From Opitutia bacterium (GTDB lineage Bacteria; Verrucomicrobiota; Verrucomicrobiia; Opitutales; UBA953): a DNA stretch of 64,000 bases. Under the pieces are notes generated by a model. It searched no databases. It saw only the letters and a list, made by a program, of their open reading frames with translations, and was not told where the DNA came from. Shown here piece by piece: positions 19,618-30,107 of this stretch. The stretch lies in NCBI GenBank assembly GCA_947377865.1, contig CANCHK010000001.1:1-64000 (forward strand), in the 5' to 3' direction. A program made the position numbers and the translations under genes. Position 1 is the first letter of the stretch. The number at the start of each line of letters is the position of its first letter.

Positions 19618-20769
19618 CTACCGTTTAATCCGTCCCAACTTCTCCCCTGCGGCCCGCAGCGTATCCTCTTTCTTGGCGAAGTGGAAACGGATATAGCGGT
19701 GCTCGGGTTCACGGAAGAACGAGGATCCCGGCACACCGGCGACGCCGATATCCTTGATCAGCCATTCGGCGGCTTCGGTGTCGGTCTTGAAGCCGAGCGG
19801 CGAGATATCGAGCAGCGAATAATACGCGCCCTGCGGCTCGGTGAACTTCAACCCGGTCTGCGCGAGGATCGACGTGAACAGCGTGCGCTTGGCGGCGTAG
19901 AGCTCGCCGAGCCCGGCGTAATAAGAATCCGGCAGCTCGAGTCCGGCCACCGCGGCTTCCTGCAGCGGAGCAGCCGCGCCAACGGTCAGGAAGTCGTGCA
20001 CCTTACGGGCCTGGGCGATGACGTGCGGGGCGGCCTGGACATAGCCGAGACGCCAGCCGGTAATCGAATAGGTCTTCGAGAGCGAATTGCAGGTGATCGT
20101 GCGTTCGAAGGCGCCAGGCAAGGCGGCGAAGTGCACATGGGTATTCGGGGCGTAGACGATGTGCTCGTACGGCTCGTCGGTAATCACGAAAGCATCGTAC
20201 TGCTCGGCGAGGCGGAGAATCGTCATCAGCTCGTCGCGCGTAAAGACCTTGCCACAAGGATTGGAGGGATTGCAGACGATGATCGCCTTGGGCTTCTGCG
20301 CGAAGGCCTTCGCGAGCTCGTCTGGATCGAAGGCGAAGTCGGGCGCGCGTAAGGGCACATAAATCGGCTCGGCGCCGGAGAGTATGGCGTCGGCGGCGTA
20401 GTTTTCGTAGAACGGCGAGAAGACGATGACCTTGTCGCCCGGATTACAGGCGGTCATCATCGCGACCATCATCGCTTCGGTACTGCCACAGGTCACGACG
20501 AGATGCTGGTCCGGGTCGATCTCGAGGCCGCTGAAACGATTAATCTTCGCGGCCAGCGCTTTCCGGAAACGCGGTGCGCCCCATGTGACAGCATATTGGT
20601 GATGCGGGCCGCGGGTGGCACGCTCCAAGGCGGCGAGCAGTTCCTCGGGCGGATCGAAGTCAGGGAAACCCTGCGACAGGTTGATGGCGCCATGCTGATT
20701 GGCCAAGCGGGTCATCCCGCGGATGACAGATTCCGTAAAACCGGCGAGACGGCGGGCGGTCGAAGGCAT
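19618..20769 (-). CDS. PLP-dependent class I/II aminotransferase (kynurenine/methionine aminotransferase-like)
   Basis: NLSQGFPDFDPPEELL, IIVCNPSNPCGKVFTRDEL, FVITDEPYEHIVY, NSLSKTYSITGWRLGY (PLP Lys). Confidence 0.95.
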   Translation of the reverse strand: MPSTARRLAGFTESVIRGMTRLANQHGAINLSQGFPDFDPPEELLAALERATRGPHHQYAVTWGAPRFRKALAAKINRFSGLEIDPDQHLVVTCGSTEAMMVAMMTACNPGDKVIVFSPFYENYAADAILSGAEPIYVPLRAPDFAFDPDELAKAFAQKPKAIIVCNPSNPCGKVFTRDELMTILRLAEQYDAFVITDEPYEHIVYAPNTHVHFAALPGAFERTITCNSLSKTYSITGWRLGYVQAAPHVIAQARKVHDFLTVGAAAPLQEAAVAGLELPDSYYAGLGELYAAKRTLFTSILAQTGLKFTEPQGAYYSLLDISPLGFKTDTEAAEWLIKDIGVAGVPGSSFFREPEHRYIRFHFAKKEDTLRAAGEKLGRIKR

Positions 20770-20931
20770 GCCCGGACGCTACGAACAGGCACCTTGCAGG
20801 CAATCCGAGAGGAATCGGACAGTGACGGCACCCCAAAAGGATACTCCGCCACGATTGACCCTAGGCCCTCCCACCTCTCAAACTCACCCTTCAGCGGAAC
20901 CCATTCCGCCCCTCCCCTGTCCTATCAGAAG

Positions 20932-23900
20932 ATGCGTCGTCTCGTCCCCCTTTTCCTCGGTATCGCGGCATTGGCTTCAGCCCAATCGGTCCCGACCTGG
21001 ACGTTTGACGGAACGGCCCGACCAGAACTGACCTCGGTCGGAAACGTGCAGTTCAAGCAACCCGGACCTCGTCGCCCGGACTATCCTCGTTTCGAGCAGA
21101 CAAATGCAGCCGCGGCCTTCGACGGCAAAGGCGCACACCTCGAAATCAAGGACTCTGGCGCTGGCAGCCTCTTCGACTTCAAGAATGGCGAAGCGATCAC
21201 GCTCGAAGCGTGGGTGAAGCCCGAGGGGCTCCGCAAGGGCGAGAATGCCTATGTCATCGGCAAGGGCCGCACCAATCCCAAGGCAGCCAATCCCAGCAAC
21301 CAGAACTGGGCACTGCGCCTCCGCGTGCTCTATGAGACCGCGTGCCTCAACTTCCTGTTCGCCACGCCGTCCGGTGCCGGAATTAAGTGGCATCGCTGGA
21401 CCACGCCGACCGGTTTCGCAAACGACGGACGTTGGCACCACGTCGCCGTCTCTTACGCATTCGGCAAACCCGAGAGCATCCGCGGCTGGATCGACGGCAA
21501 GGAGATCAAAGGCTCTTGGGACATGGACGGCGCGACGACCGACGAACCCGTCGTCGACGACGCCCCAGTCTGGATTGGCTCCTCGATGGGCGGACTCGCC
21601 AACAGCAGCTTCCGTGGCTCGATCGATGACATCCGCCTGCATCGCACCCTTGTCCCTGCGGAAGAAATCGCCGGACGCTTCGCCTCCACCCTTCCGCCCG
21701 TCACGAAAGCTGAAATAGCCCAGGTGAGCGCCAGCCCCAACGCAGGTAACGACAGCGCTAGCGGCGTGAAGACTGCCAAGTCCGCGGAAGTCGTCCGCAA
21801 GGCGCCGAAGATTGACTGGACCGCCGTCACCAACGGGCAGGTGCGCGTCGAGCTCTGCGAAGACTGGAAGCCGACAGCTAACGTCTGGCCCGACAAGGCG
21901 CCCGTCGTCACCGACAGTTACGCGGCGCTGGCCTTCGGCTTCGCGCGCGTACCAGAGAAGTACGTCGACACCGGCGTACGTGCTGAACGCGGCCATCCTT
22001 ACCTGCTGCGCGCCCTCGCCGTCGTAAAAATTCCGGAGGGCAAGCATCGCCTGCTCCTCCGCGGCCGCGGTGCCTCGGCACTCTTCATCGACGGCAAGCT
22101 GCAAGTGCAGACGCCCTTCCCTCCCGCGCAGACCGACAACAAGCCGATTAAGGATCAGGACGGGTATCTCGACCTCGGCGGCGAATTCCGCTTCGCGCCT
22201 CCGGGCAACCGTGATGCCTGGGTCGAATTCGAATCCAAGGGCGGCGAACACCGCGTCATCCTTGAGACCGTCGTCGGCTTCGTGATTAATAATAAAGGCT
22301 CACGCCGCCGGCCCGAACTCGGCGAGACCATCGCCGCCATCTCTCTCGCTGGACGCAAGGACTGGCAGCTGCTGACGCCCTCCTCCGATACGCCACCCTA
22401 TAACGACGCCGGCTGGACCGCCTACGCCGCTCAGGAGGAAGAGCGCCTAGGCAAGATTGACGCCGCCGCGCGTGCCGCCGCGCGCGCCCGTGAAGGCGAA
22501 TATTGGCAAAAACGGCGAGACGCCGCGCAGAAGTGGCTGGCACAGACGCCGGAGACCCCCGTACCTCCGCTGGCCGACGGCTTCCCGGCGAACAACCCGA
22601 TCGACCATTTCATCGCCGAGAAACTCGTCGGCTATCAGGCGCAGATGAAGTCGGTGAAGTCGGGCGGAGTGGATTTCTACGCCAAGGTCTTTCCCATCTT
22701 CGAAGCGAGCTGCCTTGAATGCCACCAAGGCGGCAAAGCCAAAGGCAAGCTGCACCTCGACACGCGAGCTGGCGCACTCAAAGGCGGCAAGTCCGACGGG
22801 GCAGCGATCATTCCCGGCGACCCCGCTAAGAGTCCGTTGCTGTTGCGCGTCAAGTCGCTGGACCCCGACGAATTCATGCCGCCAAAGGGTCATCGACTCG
22901 CCGCGACTGATGTCGCCGCCATCGAGCAGTGGATCAAGGAAGGCGCCATCTGGCCCGACTACCGCACCCTGCCGACCCAGCTCATGCCGCTCAGCGAGGA
23001 CCTCGTCTTCCTCCGCCGCGTCACCCTCGACACCGTCGGCGTACCGCCCAGCCTCGCCGAGATCGAGTCCTTCACGACGGATTCCTCCGCGGACAAGCGC
23101 GCGAAGGCCATCGATCGCCTCCTACGCGACGCACGCGCGGCCGATCATTGGATGGGCTACTGGCAGGATGTGCTCGCCGAGAACCCCAACATTCTGAATC
23201 CCACATTGAATAACTCAGGGCCGTTCCGCTGGTGGATTTACGAATCCCTCGCCGACCGGAAGCCACTCGACTTGATGGTCACCGAACTCCTGCGCCTCAA
23301 GGGCACATCCGCCTCCGGCGGCCCGGCCGGCTTCGGCATTGCCTCACAGAACGACGTACCCATGGCGGCCAAGGCCACCATCGTCACAACGGCCTTCCTC
23401 GGCATGGAGACCAAGTGCGCCCGTTGCCACGATGCCCCGGCCCACGCCGCCAAGCAGGAACAGGTCTTCGCCCTCGCGGCCCTCCTTGAGACCAAGGCCG
23501 TAAAGGTCCCCCTCACCAGCAGCGTTTCGATGGCCAAGCTCCGCGAAGGAGGCCGCAAGCCCCTCATCGAAGTCACGCTCGAACCAGGCGCGTCCGTTGA
23601 GCCGCACTGGCCGTTCCCGGAACTCTCCCAAGAAAGCGTCGCCGACGAACTCGCCCGCGACCCGAAGGACCCGCGCGACCGCCTCGCGACGCTCATCACC
23701 GCCCCGCAGAACGAACGCTTTGCGCAGGTGATGGCCAATCGCCTCTGGGCCCGCCTGATGGGCCGCGGCCTCGTCGACCAGCCCTGGGATTGGGAACGTT
23801 CCAAGAACTCGCATCCGGAGCTGGTACGCTGGCTCGGGCGCGAGCTCGTGCGCAGCGGCTATGACGCCGACCACATCCTACGACTAATTCTCAACTCGCA

Positions 23901-24687
23901 CGCCTACCAGCGTGCGACGGATGCCTCACAGAAGCAGACCAGCCCGCTCTTCGCTTCGCCGGCCCCGCGTCGGCTTAGCGCCGAACAGGTCGTGGACTCG
24001 ATGTTCTCCACAACTGGCAAGCCCTTCCACACGGAAGAGGCCAGCCTCGATATCGACAGCATCCGCGAGCAGACGAACTCCGTCACGCTCGGCCATCCGC
24101 ATCGCGCCTGGATGCTTACCTCGACGTCCAATGAGCGTGACCGACCCGCCCTCGCCCTGCCCCGCATCCAGGCCGTCTGCGACGTCCTCGCGGCTTTCGG
24201 CTGGCGAGCCAGCCGCCCGGACCCGATCACCGACCGCGAGAGCGCGGCGAACTCCCTGCAGCCCGCGATCCTCAGCAACGGCACCATGGGCACCTGGGTC
24301 ACGCGCCTCAGCGACGACCATGGCGTGACGGCGATGGCCCTCGAAGCCAAGTCGCCCGAGGCGCTGACCGACGCCCTATTCCTGCGCCTACTCTCGCGCC
24401 ATCCGACCGCGACGGAGCAGACGAAATATTCCGCCTATCTGGCCGAAGGCTTCGCCGGCCGCGTCCTGACGCCTGCGGCCAAGCCCGTCGTCTACCTGCG
24501 CAAACCGGAATATTACGTCTCCTGGTCCAATCATCTCAACGACTTGGCCACCACCGTGCGCATGCAGCAGGAAGCCGCCGCCCGCAAGGGCGACCCGGCG
24601 ACCGATCGCCTGACGACGGAATGGCGCCGCCGCGCCGAAGACGTCGTCTGGGCCCTCGTCAACTCACCCGAATTCATCTACAACTGA
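20932..24687 (+). CDS. PSCyt1/DUF1549/DUF1553 protein with N-terminal LamG domain
   Basis: Signal peptide MRRLVPLFLGIAALASAQS; LamG-like region; ASCLECHQGG heme motif, MPPKGHRL, ETKCARCHDAPAH, C-terminal WALVNSPEFIYN. The ORF-track start 20503 is upstream of the likely ATG. Confidence 0.92.
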   Translation: MRRLVPLFLGIAALASAQSVPTWTFDGTARPELTSVGNVQFKQPGPRRPDYPRFEQTNAAAAFDGKGAHLEIKDSGAGSLFDFKNGEAITLEAWVKPEGLRKGENAYVIGKGRTNPKAANPSNQNWALRLRVLYETACLNFLFATPSGAGIKWHRWTTPTGFANDGRWHHVAVSYAFGKPESIRGWIDGKEIKGSWDMDGATTDEPVVDDAPVWIGSSMGGLANSSFRGSIDDIRLHRTLVPAEEIAGRFASTLPPVTKAEIAQVSASPNAGNDSASGVKTAKSAEVVRKAPKIDWTAVTNGQVRVELCEDWKPTANVWPDKAPVVTDSYAALAFGFARVPEKYVDTGVRAERGHPYLLRALAVVKIPEGKHRLLLRGRGASALFIDGKLQVQTPFPPAQTDNKPIKDQDGYLDLGGEFRFAPPGNRDAWVEFESKGGEHRVILETVVGFVINNKGSRRRPELGETIAAISLAGRKDWQLLTPSSDTPPYNDAGWTAYAAQEEERLGKIDAAARAAARAREGEYWQKRRDAAQKWLAQTPETPVPPLADGFPANNPIDHFIAEKLVGYQAQMKSVKSGGVDFYAKVFPIFEASCLECHQGGKAKGKLHLDTRAGALKGGKSDGAAIIPGDPAKSPLLLRVKSLDPDEFMPPKGHRLAATDVAAIEQWIKEGAIWPDYRTLPTQLMPLSEDLVFLRRVTLDTVGVPPSLAEIESFTTDSSADKRAKAIDRLLRDARAADHWMGYWQDVLAENPNILNPTLNNSGPFRWWIYESLADRKPLDLMVTELLRLKGTSASGGPAGFGIASQNDVPMAAKATIVTTAFLGMETKCARCHDAPAHAAKQEQVFALAALLETKAVKVPLTSSVSMAKLREGGRKPLIEVTLEPGASVEPHWPFPELSQESVADELARDPKDPRDRLATLITAPQNERFAQVMANRLWARLMGRGLVDQPWDWERSKNSHPELVRWLGRELVRSGYDADHILRLILNSHAYQRATDASQKQTSPLFASPAPRRLSAEQVVDSMFSTTGKPFHTEEASLDIDSIREQTNSVTLGHPHRAWMLTSTSNERDRPALALPRIQAVCDVLAAFGWRASRPDPITDRESAANSLQPAILSNGTMGTWVTRLSDDHGVTAMALEAKSPEALTDALFLRLLSRHPTATEQTKYSAYLAEGFAGRVLTPAAKPVVYLRKPEYYVSWSNHLNDLATTVRMQQEAAARKGDPATDRLTTEWRRRAEDVVWALVNSPEFIYN

Positions 24688-24691
24688 TCCC

Positions 24692-25957
24692 ATGGACCGC
24701 CGCTCCTTTCTTACCGCTCTCGGTCTCGCCCCCTTCGCCGCTTCGCCGCTCCTGGCCTCCGCCGAAGCAGCGGGACCCAAAGGCAAAGCCGAGCATTGCA
24801 TCTTCATCTGGCTCGGAGGCGGCATGGGCCAGGTCGACACCTTCGACCCGAAGGCGCTTGGCGACAACAAAGCCACGACCAAGAAGCGCGGTTCCCTCTA
24901 TCCTTCCATCGAGACCTCCGTGCCGGGCGTGCGCCTCTGCGAGCACCTGCCGCGCACGGCCAGGCTCATGGAGCACGTGACCGCGGTCCGCTCGGTCAAC
25001 CACAAGGTCATCGACGAGCACGCCTTCGCGACGAACCTCGTGCACACCGGTCGCATGATCAGCGGCAACGCGACCTATCCCTCCATCGGCTCGATTGTAG
25101 CGAACCGCCGTGGCGCCGCCGACCCGAGCGTCCCGGCCTACATGCTCATTGGCTACCCGAACGTCAGCCGCGGCCCGGGCTTCCTCGGTATCAAGGATGG
25201 CTATATCTACCTCGTCGACACCGAGACCGGCCCGAACGGCTTCACGACGCCGAGCGACATCGATCAGGCGCAGAAGGATCGCCGCCAGGACCTCCTCGGC
25301 TCGCTCGGCGGCAAGGCCCCTGACGGTTCCGCCCTGGCCGAATACGCCGAAGCGCAGCACGAGGCGTTCCGACTCGCGGGCCCCTCGTTCATGCGCCACT
25401 TCGACCTAAAGAAGGAATCGGCCGACACCCGTCAGTCGTACGGCGGTGAGTTCGGCCAGCGCTGCCTCCTTGCCCGTCGCCTGATTCAGGGCGGCGTGCG
25501 CTTCGTCGAAGTCTCCCACAACCTCAACTTCATCAATGGCTCCGGCTGGGACGTGCATAACGATGGCATCAACAACCAGCACATCCTCATCCGTGAGCTG
25601 GACAACGCGATCGCCGGCCTGATCGAAGACCTTAAGCGCACGGGCATGCTCGAGAAGACCCTGCTGGTCATCGGCACGGAGTTCGGCCGCCCGCCGGAGT
25701 TTGACGCCAAAGGCGGACGTGGCCACCAAGGCACGGCCTTCTCAATGATCCTCGCCGGCGGCGGGCTGAAGCACTGCGGTGCCTACGGACAGACCGATGA
25801 CTTTGCCAAGACCGTGATCAAGGATCCCGTCAGCATCCCAGATTTCCACGCCACAATCCTCGCCGCGATGCAGGTCGATACTTCCAAGGATCTCATGGCC
25901 GGCGCGCGTCCAGTGCCCATCACCGACGGCGGCAAGGCGATTGCGAGGCTGTTTTAA
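24692..25957 (+). CDS. DUF1501 domain-containing protein with Tat-type signal
   Basis: MDRRSFLTALGLAPFAAS; HCIFIWLGGGMGQVDTFDPK; VIGTEFGRPPEFDAKGGRGHQGTAFSMILAGGGLK. Confidence 0.95.
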   Translation: MDRRSFLTALGLAPFAASPLLASAEAAGPKGKAEHCIFIWLGGGMGQVDTFDPKALGDNKATTKKRGSLYPSIETSVPGVRLCEHLPRTARLMEHVTAVRSVNHKVIDEHAFATNLVHTGRMISGNATYPSIGSIVANRRGAADPSVPAYMLIGYPNVSRGPGFLGIKDGYIYLVDTETGPNGFTTPSDIDQAQKDRRQDLLGSLGGKAPDGSALAEYAEAQHEAFRLAGPSFMRHFDLKKESADTRQSYGGEFGQRCLLARRLIQGGVRFVEVSHNLNFINGSGWDVHNDGINNQHILIRELDNAIAGLIEDLKRTGMLEKTLLVIGTEFGRPPEFDAKGGRGHQGTAFSMILAGGGLKHCGAYGQTDDFAKTVIKDPVSIPDFHATILAAMQVDTSKDLMAGARPVPITDGGKAIARLF

Positions 25958-26007
25958 AGTAAAAGGAGCTGGCGGCTAGCGGTTGGCGGTTGGAAAAGAC
26001 GATGCAC

Positions 26008-26191
26008 CAAAGGGAAACCGGAGACCGGATGATTGGCTGGGGTGGATGACAGAGGACTGAATTGAGGACAGAGGGCAGATTTCCTGAACCCGTACCTGAA
26101 CCTGATCACCCGTACCTGGCTCCTGATGGCTGAGACCCGAGACCTGAAAATGGGCACCCCAGCCAATCATCCGGTCTCCGGTTCCCCTTTG
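26008..26191. repeat. ~184-bp nested palindromic intergenic element
   Basis: 37-bp arms 26008-26044 (CAAAGGGAAACCGGAGACCGGATGATTGGCTGGGGTG) and 26155-26191, inverted with one mismatch; related copy at 42146-42335. Confidence 0.85.
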
Positions 26192-26208
26192 AGTTACCTT
26201 CGGCCCTG

Positions 26209-26297
26209 GGTAGGGACGGCTCTCCGAGCCGTCCGTTCGCCCGGTGAGGTACGAACGTCAATAGGCTCAACGGCGGGCTCGGAGAGCCCGCCCTACC
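26209..26297. repeat. REP/BIME-like inverted hairpin pair (GGTAGGG foot)
   Basis: 26209-26234 GGTAGGGACGGCTCTCCGAGCCGTCC and 26272-26297 GGCGGGCTCGGAGAGCCCGCCCTACC. Confidence 0.8.
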
Positions 26298-26306
26298 TTC
26301 AGCCCC

Positions 26307-27332
26307 TCAGCGGTGGTCTGGCTTCCAGTGATTCACGCGGTTCACGAGATACTTCACGTAGATATCGGAATCGTTGAGGCAAGGAATCTGCGCGAAGTGC
26401 TCGCCGCCGGCATGGATGAAGGTCTCCTTACCTTCTTCGCGGATTTCCTCGAGGGTCTCGAGGCAATCGGACGTGAAAGCGGGGCACATGACCAAGAGGT
26501 TCTTGGTGCCTTCTTCGGGCAGGGCTTCGAGGCGTTTATCGGTATAAGGCGAAACCCACTTCTCACCGGCCAGACGAGACTGGAAGGAGAGTTCGTACTG
26601 GGACTCCTTGAGGCCGGCGGCGGCCACGAAAAGGCGCGTCATCTCGACGCACTGGTGGCGATAGCAGGTCGCCTGACAGGGGCTGTAATGGGAGCAGCAG
26701 TCCTTCATCTTCATGCAATGGGCCTTCGAAGGGTCGCCCTTGCGCAGGTGGCGCTCCGGCAGGCCGTGGTAAGAGAAGAGAAGCTTGTCGAACGGCTTGC
26801 TCAGCCAAGGCTGGGCGGATTCGACCAAGGCGTCGATGTAAGCCGGGTCGTTGTAGAACGGCTGCAGGACGTGATACTTCAGACCAGGGGCGAGACGCTT
26901 GAGTTCTTCCTGCACCTTGACGACGACGGTCTCGTACGAGGACATGGCGTAGTGCGGGTACTGGGGCATCACGAACAGGTCATCGATGCCGGCGGCGATC
27001 ACCTTCTCGACGGCTTCAGCACAGGAGGGCGTGCCGTAACGCATACCCATGATCACCGGCAGGCCCGTGGCCTTCTCCAGCTTGGCGCGCAGCTTGTCGG
27101 TCGTGACCACCAAAGGCGAACCCTCGGGGGTCCAGACGCTGGCGTAGGCGGCGGCGCTCTTCTTCGGACGGGTGCGAAGGATGATGCCTTCCAGGAGCAG
27201 CCAGCGGAGCGGGGCCGGATAATCGATGACGCGGTCGTCGTTCAGGAATTCACGGAGATAGTTCCGCACGTCGGGCACGGAAGTGCTCTTCGGCGAACCA
27301 AGATTCAGCAGCAGGATACCTTTACGGGACAT
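26307..27332 (-). CDS. hemH: Ferrochelatase
   Basis: KGILLLNLGSPKSTSVPDVRNYLREFLNDDRVIDYP, LLFSYHGLPERHLRKGDP, VMCPAFTSDCLETLEEI. Start trimmed from ORF-track 27521 to ATG at 27332. Confidence 0.96.
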   Translation of the reverse strand: MSRKGILLLNLGSPKSTSVPDVRNYLREFLNDDRVIDYPAPLRWLLLEGIILRTRPKKSAAAYASVWTPEGSPLVVTTDKLRAKLEKATGLPVIMGMRYGTPSCAEAVEKVIAAGIDDLFVMPQYPHYAMSSYETVVVKVQEELKRLAPGLKYHVLQPFYNDPAYIDALVESAQPWLSKPFDKLLFSYHGLPERHLRKGDPSKAHCMKMKDCCSHYSPCQATCYRHQCVEMTRLFVAAAGLKESQYELSFQSRLAGEKWVSPYTDKRLEALPEEGTKNLLVMCPAFTSDCLETLEEIREEGKETFIHAGGEHFAQIPCLNDSDIYVKYLVNRVNHWKPDHR

Positions 27333-27363
27333 AGGGGCAAAAGAGGCGGGACGGCGGACGATG

Positions 27364-28395
27364 TCAAACGCCAGAGGCAACCACGGCGTCGACGACGGCC
27401 TGGAAGGTCTCGATCCGGGCCTGGGGCGTGATGCCGTGGCCCAGATTAAAGATATGCCCGAGGTCCCCGGCGTTATCGGCCAGCACGGCCTTGGTCGCGG
27501 CAGAGGCCGCGGCGGGCTCACCAGTCATGAACTCGGGATCGAGGTTACCCTGCAGGCAGATCGGACGGCCGGCCAGTTGACGCACCTGTGAGAGGGGCAT
27601 GGTCCAATCGACGCCGAGGCACGGCACGCCGGTCTGGGCGAGCGCGGCGGCCTGCGGGGACTTGCCCTTGGCGTAAAGGATGACCGGGGCGCCGGCGGGC
27701 AGGCGTTCGAGTACCGCGCGGATATAGCGGAGCGAGAACTCCTCGTAGTCGGCGCCGGTGAGCGCGCCGGCCCAGCTGTCAAAGATTTGGATCGCATCGG
27801 CGCCGGCGGCGAACTGGCGAGTGAGGTATTGCGCGACAGCGTCGGTCAGAATCTCGAGGATGCGGTGCATCATCTTCGGGTCGGCCTTGATCAGCGCCTT
27901 CGTTTTGGGGAAATCCTCGGAACCGCCGCCTTCGACGAGGTAACAGGCGAGCGTCCAGGGCGAACCGGCAAAACCGAGCAAGGTCTTGTTCAGGCCGAGC
28001 TCTTTGCGAAGGATTGCGAGGGCATCGTAAACATATTGCAGACGGTCGGCGGAGCCTTCGAGCTTCAGCGTGGCTACGTCGGCCGGCGAGGCCAGCGCGC
28101 GCTCCATGGCGATGCCGCCTTCGTCGCGGAAACGATAACCGACGCCCAAGGCCTCGGGGATCACCAAGATATCCGAGAAAAGGATGGCTGCATCGAGCTG
28201 CGGGAAGCGGCGGAGCGGCTGGAGCGTGACCTCGACCGCGAGTTCGGGCGTACGGACCATCGTGACGAAGTCCGACTTCGCCTTGAGGGCGCGGTATTCG
28301 GGCAGGTAGCGACCGGCCTGACGCATGATCCAGACCGGAGCCCGGTCATGGGGCTGTCGGCGGAGGGCGGCGAGGAAGCGGTCGCGGGAGTTCAT
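27364..28395 (-). CDS. hemE: Uroporphyrinogen decarboxylase
   Basis: PVWIMRQAGRYLPEYRALK, GFAGSPWTLACYLVEGGGSEDF, LFSDILVIPEALG; start trimmed to ATG at 28395. Confidence 0.97.
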   Translation of the reverse strand: MNSRDRFLAALRRQPHDRAPVWIMRQAGRYLPEYRALKAKSDFVTMVRTPELAVEVTLQPLRRFPQLDAAILFSDILVIPEALGVGYRFRDEGGIAMERALASPADVATLKLEGSADRLQYVYDALAILRKELGLNKTLLGFAGSPWTLACYLVEGGGSEDFPKTKALIKADPKMMHRILEILTDAVAQYLTRQFAAGADAIQIFDSWAGALTGADYEEFSLRYIRAVLERLPAGAPVILYAKGKSPQAAALAQTGVPCLGVDWTMPLSQVRQLAGRPICLQGNLDPEFMTGEPAAASAATKAVLADNAGDLGHIFNLGHGITPQARIETFQAVVDAVVASGV

Positions 28396-29285
28396 CAGGA
28401 CCCCTTGAGCCAATCCTGTGGTTTCAGATAATGCGAGAGCAGACGTTCTTCCGGGGTGCCGGCGACGGGTTGGTGTCCATAGTGCCACTGCACGCGGGGC
28501 GGGAGGGACATCAGGATCGACTCCGTCCGGCCGCCGGACTGCAGGCCGAAGATCGTCCCGCGGTCGAAGACCAGGTTGAATTCGACGTAGCGTCCGCGGC
28601 GGACCTCCTGCCAGTTGCGCTCGCGCTCGCCATAGGGGGTGTCCTTGCGGCGGCGCAGGATCTCGGCGTAGGCCGGGCCGTAGGCGTCGCCCACCTTCTG
28701 CATCATCGCAAAGGCCGATTCGAAACCGCCCTCGGTGAAGTCGTCAAAGAACACGCCGCCGATGCCACGTTGCTCCTGGCGGTGCTTCAGCAGGAAGTAG
28801 TCGTCGCACCAGGTCTTAAACTTCGGAAAATGAGCGCCCGTAGCTTTCTCCGCAGCGCGATGCCAAGAGACCGCATCCTCATCGAAACCGTAATAAGGCG
28901 TCAGGTCGAAGCCACCGCCGAACCACCAGACCGGATCGGGGCCATCGGTGCAGAAGAAGCGCACGTTCATGTGCGACGTCGGGCAATAAGGGTTGAGCGG
29001 ATGCTGGACGACCGAAACACCCATCGCGCGGAAGCCCTTGCCGGCGAGATCCGGACGGGCGATGGTGGCGGACGGAGGGAGTGCGTGCCCGCGGACGTCC
29101 GAGAAAGCCACCCCGCCCTTTTCGATCACCGACCCACCGGAAATGACGCGGGTACGACCGCCGCCGCCTTCGGCACGCTTCCAGTCATCGGTGATGAACC
29201 TGGCCTTCCCATCGACTTCCTCGAGCGTCGCGCAAAGGCGATCCTGCAGGCCGGTCAGGTAGTTTCTGACGAGATCGGGGTTCAT
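28395..29285 (-). CDS. hemF: Oxygen-dependent coproporphyrinogen III oxidase
   Basis: [81 protein letters not shown]. Alternative start at 29300. Confidence 0.96.
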   Translation of the reverse strand: MNPDLVRNYLTGLQDRLCATLEEVDGKARFITDDWKRAEGGGGRTRVISGGSVIEKGGVAFSDVRGHALPPSATIARPDLAGKGFRAMGVSVVQHPLNPYCPTSHMNVRFFCTDGPDPVWWFGGGFDLTPYYGFDEDAVSWHRAAEKATGAHFPKFKTWCDDYFLLKHRQEQRGIGGVFFDDFTEGGFESAFAMMQKVGDAYGPAYAEILRRRKDTPYGERERNWQEVRRGRYVEFNLVFDRGTIFGLQSGGRTESILMSLPPRVQWHYGHQPVAGTPEERLLSHYLKPQDWLKGS

Positions 29286-29432
29286 GGTGACGGTATCCAA
29301 TACGAGCCTGCGGGGCGGGTCAACGAAGCCTCATCCGACCGGCACGATTCCACGTCCTCTTATCGGCCTTATGCGGCAACTTCTAGGTATACCTTGATGG
29401 GAACCCGCAAATCGGCAGGTTCAGACCACGTC

Positions 29433-30107
29433 ATGAACCCGGAATTCAAGCTCTACCTGCTCTTCTGCCTGGCAGGCGTATGCGCCCTGGGGCTGCCATG
29501 GTGGGCTTGGCGGCGCGTGAAGAGCCTCGAGAAGAAGTATGGCCGCATCCTGCTGGTCCGCGGCGTGACCGGCGCGCAGGCTGCGCGCATCGTGCTCCTC
29601 CGCGGCGAGATCCCGATGGTCGACGTCGACGAAAGCACCATCGCCGTGACGGACTTCTACTCGGCGCACGAACCCGCGATCAAACTCTCCAGCGGCGTCT
29701 ATTCCGGCAAGCGGCTCTTCGACGTCGCGCGCGCGGCCCGCCTCGCCGGTCACGCGCTGCAGCACCGTGATCGCAAACTCGGCGGGCTCGCCTCATGGGA
29801 TTCGTTCATGATCCTCTGGGGCAACGCCTGGCCGATCCTCATGGTCATGCTGCTCTTCACCGGCGAAGGCCGCTTCATGATCGCCGCCGCAGGCTTTTCG
29901 GCCATCGCGGTCTTCCTCGCCATCTGCCACCTTCTGAAGCACACGCACGTCCAGGACGCCGCCCGCCGCGGTCGACGCGAACTAGACGGAGCCAAACTGC
30001 TCGACGGACACCCCGACGAAGAAGTCGACGCGGCTTTCTTGGCCGCGCGATTGGACCATATGGCCCTGCCCTATTCAAAAACGTGGCTAAGGCTGCTTTT
30101 TTCCTGA
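29433..30107 (+). CDS. YugP-like (PF04298-type) membrane protein with degenerate zinc-protease site
   Basis: GVTGAQAARIVLLRGEIPMVDVDESTIAVTDFYSAHEPAIKLSSGVYSGKRLFDVARAARLAGHALQHRD resembles the YugP family, but the HExGH position reads RLAGH. Confidence 0.75.
   Translation: MNPEFKLYLLFCLAGVCALGLPWWAWRRVKSLEKKYGRILLVRGVTGAQAARIVLLRGEIPMVDVDESTIAVTDFYSAHEPAIKLSSGVYSGKRLFDVARAARLAGHALQHRDRKLGGLASWDSFMILWGNAWPILMVMLLFTGEGRFMIAAAGFSAIAVFLAICHLLKHTHVQDAARRGRRELDGAKLLDGHPDEEVDAAFLAARLDHMALPYSKTWLRLLFS

Noticed and set aside
20977-22251. 424-aa minus-strand ORF
   Set aside because: Antisense to the LamG/PSCyt1 gene, which has clear motifs; no signature of its own.
26008-26297. Nested inverted repeats considered as an IS element or MITE with terminal repeats
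   Set aside because: No transposase ORF and no target-site duplication recognised; structure fits a REP-like/palindromic intergenic element better, though a non-autonomous element cannot be excluded.
26313-27431. 372-aa plus-strand ORF
   Set aside because: Antisense to hemH, which is unambiguous.
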